DNA of 18,897 nt from JBBQKP01 sp038326995. Lineage in GTDB: Bacteria > Planctomycetota > Phycisphaerae > Tepidisphaerales > Tepidisphaeraceae. The notes under the pieces are model-generated. The model did no database searches and was not told where the DNA came from. It worked only from the letters and a program-made list of their open reading frames with translations. Made by a program: the position numbers and the translations under genes. Positions 14,274 through 18,897 of the stretch are shown one piece after another. The first letter of the stretch is position 1; the number at the start of each line of letters is the position of its first letter. The DNA lies in NCBI GenBank assembly GCA_038326995.1, contig JBBQKP010000050.1, positions 1 to 18,897 of the forward strand, read 5' to 3'.

Positions 14274-14332
14274 TGCTGGACTATTCATTTTACGTCCCGA
14301 TAGCACCCAAAGGAACCACGAAGGACCTCAGT

Positions 14333-16471
<2,139 letters not shown>

Positions 16472-16505
16472 GCCGAGCCCGGCTCGTTAGATCATCAACC
16501 GAAAA

Positions 16506-16541
16506 AGCAGACGCGGCCAACGCCGCGTCTGCTTTGTGCTT
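16506..16541. terminator. Bidirectional terminator between fusA and the FkbM-like gene
   Basis: A perfect 11-bp stem (AGCAGACGCGG at 16506-16516, CCGCGTCTGCT at 16523-16533) has a 6-nt loop. On the + strand it is followed by TTTGTGCTT; on the - strand by TTTTTCGG. It can therefore end both fusA and the convergent methyltransferase transcript. Confidence 0.85.
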
Positions 16542-16548
16542 AGTCATA

Positions 16549-16626
16549 CTGGCGATTCACACTGGCGATTCACACTGGCGATTCACACTGGCGACTCACA
16601 CTGGCGACTCACACTGGCGATTCACG
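16549..16626. repeat. 13-bp tandem repeat, six copies, overlapping the FkbM-like gene end
   Basis: Units of CTGGCGATTCACA or CTGGCGACTCACA start at 16549, 16562, 16575, 16588, 16601 and 16614; the last has G instead of A at its end. The minus-strand stop codon at 16609-16611 is inside the fifth unit, so the last five residues (RESPV) are encoded by repeat sequence and the other units form the 3' untranslated part before the terminator. Confidence 0.9.
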
Positions 16627-18228
16627 GGCGACATCGACCAGCCACTGCGGAATCTCACCGCGATCAAGGGGCAATGTGATTTCAGACAGCGGCCTGTACA
16701 GCATCGCGGCCAGCATGCAGTTGACGAACTTCGGATGACTCTTTCCCTGACTCGCGCTCTGCGCGAGCTGCTCGCTGGCGACATATTCCTCCATCAACAG
16801 CGGCATCATCCGCAGATCGCTTCCCATCACCTTCTGCATGAACGGCCAAACCTGCGTCTTAAACGATCTGCCCAGTTCCTCGCTCGAAAGGTTGATCAGA
16901 TGCTGCGTCAATTTCTGCCGTTCGACTCGAAGCGGCATCGCATCCCACACCACCTGCGATGCGGGATCGATCGATGCGGCCGATTTCATCGGCATCGCTT
17001 CTGCGTTCGGCCTATCAGGGTTCCGCGGCTCACACCGGACGTAAAAAGCGTCGCCCCAGCTTTCGTGATTCACGGAGTTGGTCGCCACGCGAACGAAGCC
17101 GTGAGATTCGAGCACTTCGTCGATCTCGTCGATCGAGGCCGACCCTTCGTACAAGGGCGTGAAGAACACTTCGGTCAGGATCGCGTCGATGCCCTGAAGC
17201 ATTTTCGCCCCGCCCTTGAGTGCGAGAATTTCCGCGCCCTGAATATCCATCTTCATAAAATTGAACTCGCCCGCTTCGACTCCCGCCTCATCGAGCTCGC
17301 GCATCATCGAATCGAGCGTTCGCGAGTCCACCTCGACCTGTTTCACCTCGTCGATGTCAGGATAAACTTCCTTGTGGTGCGAAAGAGGAAGGACCGAACT
17401 GGAAAGCGGCTGACTCATCACGCGAAGATTGATCGTGCCGTCCTGATCGGTGATGGCGCAGTGAACGGTGATGAATCGCACATCGCGTGCGTATCGAGCG
17501 GCCAGGCCCGGGTAGAGCGCGGGATTGGCCTCGACCATGACAATTCGCCGCGCCCCGGCCGCAAGGAGGTCTGCGCCGTCCTCGCCGTAGGCGGCGCCGA
17601 GCTGAATCACGCCGCGACACGCGATACCAAATTCCTTGCACACTTCCATCACGCCAAAATCATTGTGCTGCGTTTTGCCGCGAATCAGATTTCGAAATCG
17701 ATCGGAGACGCCAAGCAGTTCCTGTCCGCAACCGGGCAGGCGAAATACTTCGGTTCTCGACATCGACATCTCATCGACGATCAAGCCTGTATCGTCGGCG
17801 GGCGGCATCATGATGGTGTAGTCGATTCGGCCGCGGGCATAGAGCTTTCCCATGCACTGAATTGCGGACGACGCGTCGGGCCTGTTGCCCAGAAAAAGAA
17901 TCCCGATGGACCACGCGCCGAGCCGCTCGCGAAGTTTTTCGGGGATGACGTCGCAGAGGTCGAATCGGTGAAGCACCACCCGGCCGTCGTACACATCTGC
18001 CGACAGCTCTTCTTCCAGCTCTCGGAAGGCCTCCTGATCGGGCTCGAACATGTGGATCGTCACTGCGCCGACGAGTTCGAGCACCCCGCGTGCCCAGTCG
18101 GGACCGCCACGCGACGCGTCGACGACGACCATGCCGGGCCTGATCACCTTCTTCACGACGCGAAGATCAAGCTCGGAATGAGTTTCCATCTCGGAGACGG
18201 CCTGAGCGTTTGCACTTTTCATCATCAT
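16609..18228 (-). CDS. FkbM-like methyltransferase domain protein with two Rossmann-type units
   Basis: This 539-residue protein has three parts. Residues about 20-150 look like a degenerate Rossmann unit (MVVVDASRGG 33-42, IHMFEPDQ 58-65). Residues about 195-400 are a clear FkbM-type SAM-dependent methyltransferase: VIQLGAAYGEDG (207-218) as the SAM loop, IVMVEANP (229-236), NFMKMDIQGAE (323-333) and GDAFYVRC near 392-399. The last 115 residues are helical and unrecognised. FkbM enzymes O-methylate sugars or secondary metabolites, so a role in polysaccharide or glycan modification is possible but unproven; the substrate is unknown. Start: the frame stays open to 18462, but that part is antisense to the dehydratase gene, so the MMMK start at 18228 is preferred even though no ribosome binding site is visible. 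It is convergent with fusA and shares the terminator. Confidence 0.8.
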   Translation of the reverse strand: MMMKSANAQAVSEMETHSELDLRVVKKVIRPGMVVVDASRGGPDWARGVLELVGAVTIHMFEPDQEAFRELEEELSADVYDGRVVLHRFDLCDVIPEKLRERLGAWSIGILFLGNRPDASSAIQCMGKLYARGRIDYTIMMPPADDTGLIVDEMSMSRTEVFRLPGCGQELLGVSDRFRNLIRGKTQHNDFGVMEVCKEFGIACRGVIQLGAAYGEDGADLLAAGARRIVMVEANPALYPGLAARYARDVRFITVHCAITDQDGTINLRVMSQPLSSSVLPLSHHKEVYPDIDEVKQVEVDSRTLDSMMRELDEAGVEAGEFNFMKMDIQGAEILALKGGAKMLQGIDAILTEVFFTPLYEGSASIDEIDEVLESHGFVRVATNSVNHESWGDAFYVRCEPRNPDRPNAEAMPMKSAASIDPASQVVWDAMPLRVERQKLTQHLINLSSEELGRSFKTQVWPFMQKVMGSDLRMMPLLMEEYVASEQLAQSASQGKSHPKFVNCMLAAMLYRPLSEITLPLDRGEIPQWLVDVARESPV

Positions 18229-18262
18229 GGTTATCGGCCATTGAGCGTAGGATTGATGAACC

Positions 18263-18616
18263 ATGAAAACCGACAAGAAAACAACCGAGAAAACCGCCAA
18301 GCAGACCATCAAGAAACCCGCGAACAAAACCACAGGCCCCGTCGCGCTCTCGCCGCGCGAGATCGCCGCCGCCCTCGTCAGTCTTCCGGGCTGGGCGGTG
18401 TCGGACAACAAATTGGTCCGCTCATGGAAGTTCAAAGACTTCAGGCAGGCGATCGGTTTCATCGTCCGCGTCGGGTTCGAGGCGGAACAGCGGAATCATC
18501 ACCCGGAGATTCACAACGTGTATTCGACGGTCGAATTGTCACTTTCGACGCACGACGCCGACGGCCGCGTGACGCAGCTCGATGTCGATCTGGCGAAGGC
18601 TGTGAACGCGCTGTAA
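18263..18616 (+). CDS. phhB: Pterin-4a-carbinolamine dehydratase
   Basis: This 117-residue protein has the dehydratase fold signature: ALVSLPGWAVSDNKLVRSWKF, the FRQAIGFIVRVGFEAEQRNHHP helix with the catalytic His pair (NHHPE), NVYSTVELSLSTHDADGRVT and LDVDLAKAVN. The enzyme dehydrates 4a-hydroxytetrahydrobiopterin to recycle the cofactor of aromatic amino acid hydroxylases; in many bacteria no hydroxylase partner is present, and none is seen here. A Lys/Thr-rich extension of about 27 residues (MKTDKKTTEKTAKQ...) precedes the domain, which is longer than usual; AGGA at 18249-18252 supports this ATG. The gene is divergent from the FkbM-like gene with only 34 bp between start codons, and converges on the oxidoreductase gene with a 14-bp gap. 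Confidence 0.92.
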   Translation: MKTDKKTTEKTAKQTIKKPANKTTGPVALSPREIAAALVSLPGWAVSDNKLVRSWKFKDFRQAIGFIVRVGFEAEQRNHHPEIHNVYSTVELSLSTHDADGRVTQLDVDLAKAVNAL

Positions 18617-18630
18617 CTGAACCATCTTCC

Positions 18631-18897
18631 CTACGTCAGCAGGACGATCTTCCCGAAGCTGCCTTCCTGCATGACCAGATCGTGCGCCCTGTCGGCATTC
18701 GAAAGCGGCAGTTCGACGCCGACAATGGGCTGGATCGAGCCGGTTTTCAGACTCGCACTAATTCCGGCGAAGGCGCGGGCGAGTGCGGTCGCGCCGCCCG
18801 CCCAGAGGGCGACGCCGGTGACGTTGCACTCCTTGGCCATGATTTTTCGCGGGTCGATTTCGATGCGTCCGCGATTACCGACGACGACGATCGTGCC
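18631..18897 (-). CDS. Zinc-type alcohol dehydrogenase/NADPH:quinone oxidoreductase, C-terminal part
   Basis: The frame is open to the right edge, so the gene is cut at its 5' end and only the last 88 residues are present. They read GTIVVVGNRGRIEIDPRKIM, then AKECNVTGVALW, IQPIVGVELPLSNADRAHDLVM and GSFGKIVLLT at the C-terminus, which is the usual end of medium-chain dehydrogenase/reductase proteins of the quinone oxidoreductase group. The nucleotide-binding and any zinc-binding residues lie outside the window, so the substrate cannot be stated. An internal Met at 18840 is not the start, because conserved sequence continues upstream of it. Confidence 0.88.
   Translation of the reverse strand, partial: GTIVVVGNRGRIEIDPRKIMAKECNVTGVALWAGGATALARAFAGISASLKTGSIQPIVGVELPLSNADRAHDLVMQEGSFGKIVLLT

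Noticed and set aside
14084..14332. In-frame 83-residue N-terminal extension of EF-G
   Set aside because: No similarity to EF-G, no ribosome binding site, and a good AAGGA site precedes the internal ATG at 14333.
18229..18462. In-frame 78-residue N-terminal extension of the FkbM-like protein with a hydrophobic segment
   Set aside because: It is exactly antisense to the conserved dehydratase gene; the apparent membrane segment is a by-product of that gene's Lys-rich coding sequence.

Overview
The window looks like a chromosomal segment from a GC-rich planctomycete, probably Phycisphaerae-like. The signs are a PEP-CTERM C-terminus, a prepilin-type protein with a DGH-containing C-terminal motif, a prenyltransferase-like toroid fused to DUF4159, a DUF1800/DUF1501 pair, WXG100-like small proteins, and weak or absent Shine-Dalgarno sites in front of many genes. 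The taxonomic call is inference from gene content. No phage, integrase, transposase or CRISPR array was seen.

Left part (1-7154, all + strand): the tail of a PEP-CTERM protein and its terminator, a prepilin-like pseudopilin/DUF1559-type protein, a 790-residue secreted DUF4159 protein, a spacer holding hairpin repeats, and a DUF1800 + DUF1501 pair. The DUF1800 gene is interrupted by an in-frame TAG at codon 71, and clear family sequence continues in the same frame on both sides. The DUF1501 gene carries a Tat-like signal followed by a 15-bp tandem repeat.

Middle part (7418-13318, all - strand): read in the direction of transcription from the right, it holds a cyclophilin, yacG, a multi-pass membrane protein with a Pro-Thr tail, a double-ACT protein, a tight three-gene set of WXG100-like or helical proteins (4-nt gap, then a 14-nt overlap), a lipoprotein, maf, and a tRNA-Ala(GGC) with its own promoter and terminator.

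Right part (13319-18897): a roughly 1-kb divergent spacer between the cyclophilin gene and fusA is filled in its left half by several inverted-repeat elements, related to one another and to those near 3.6-3.8 kb. Then come fusA (+), a strong bidirectional terminator, a 13-bp tandem repeat that runs into the stop codon of a two-domain FkbM-like methyltransferase gene (-), a pterin-4a-carbinolamine dehydratase gene (+) starting only 34 bp from it, and the 3' part of a zinc-type alcohol dehydrogenase/quinone oxidoreductase (-) cut by the window edge.

Most interesting items: the family of about 98-nt palindromic elements and their companion inverted repeats; the stop-interrupted DUF1800 gene; the compact WXG100-like trio with no secretion ATPase in view; and short tandem repeats at gene ends or just after export signals at several separate loci.
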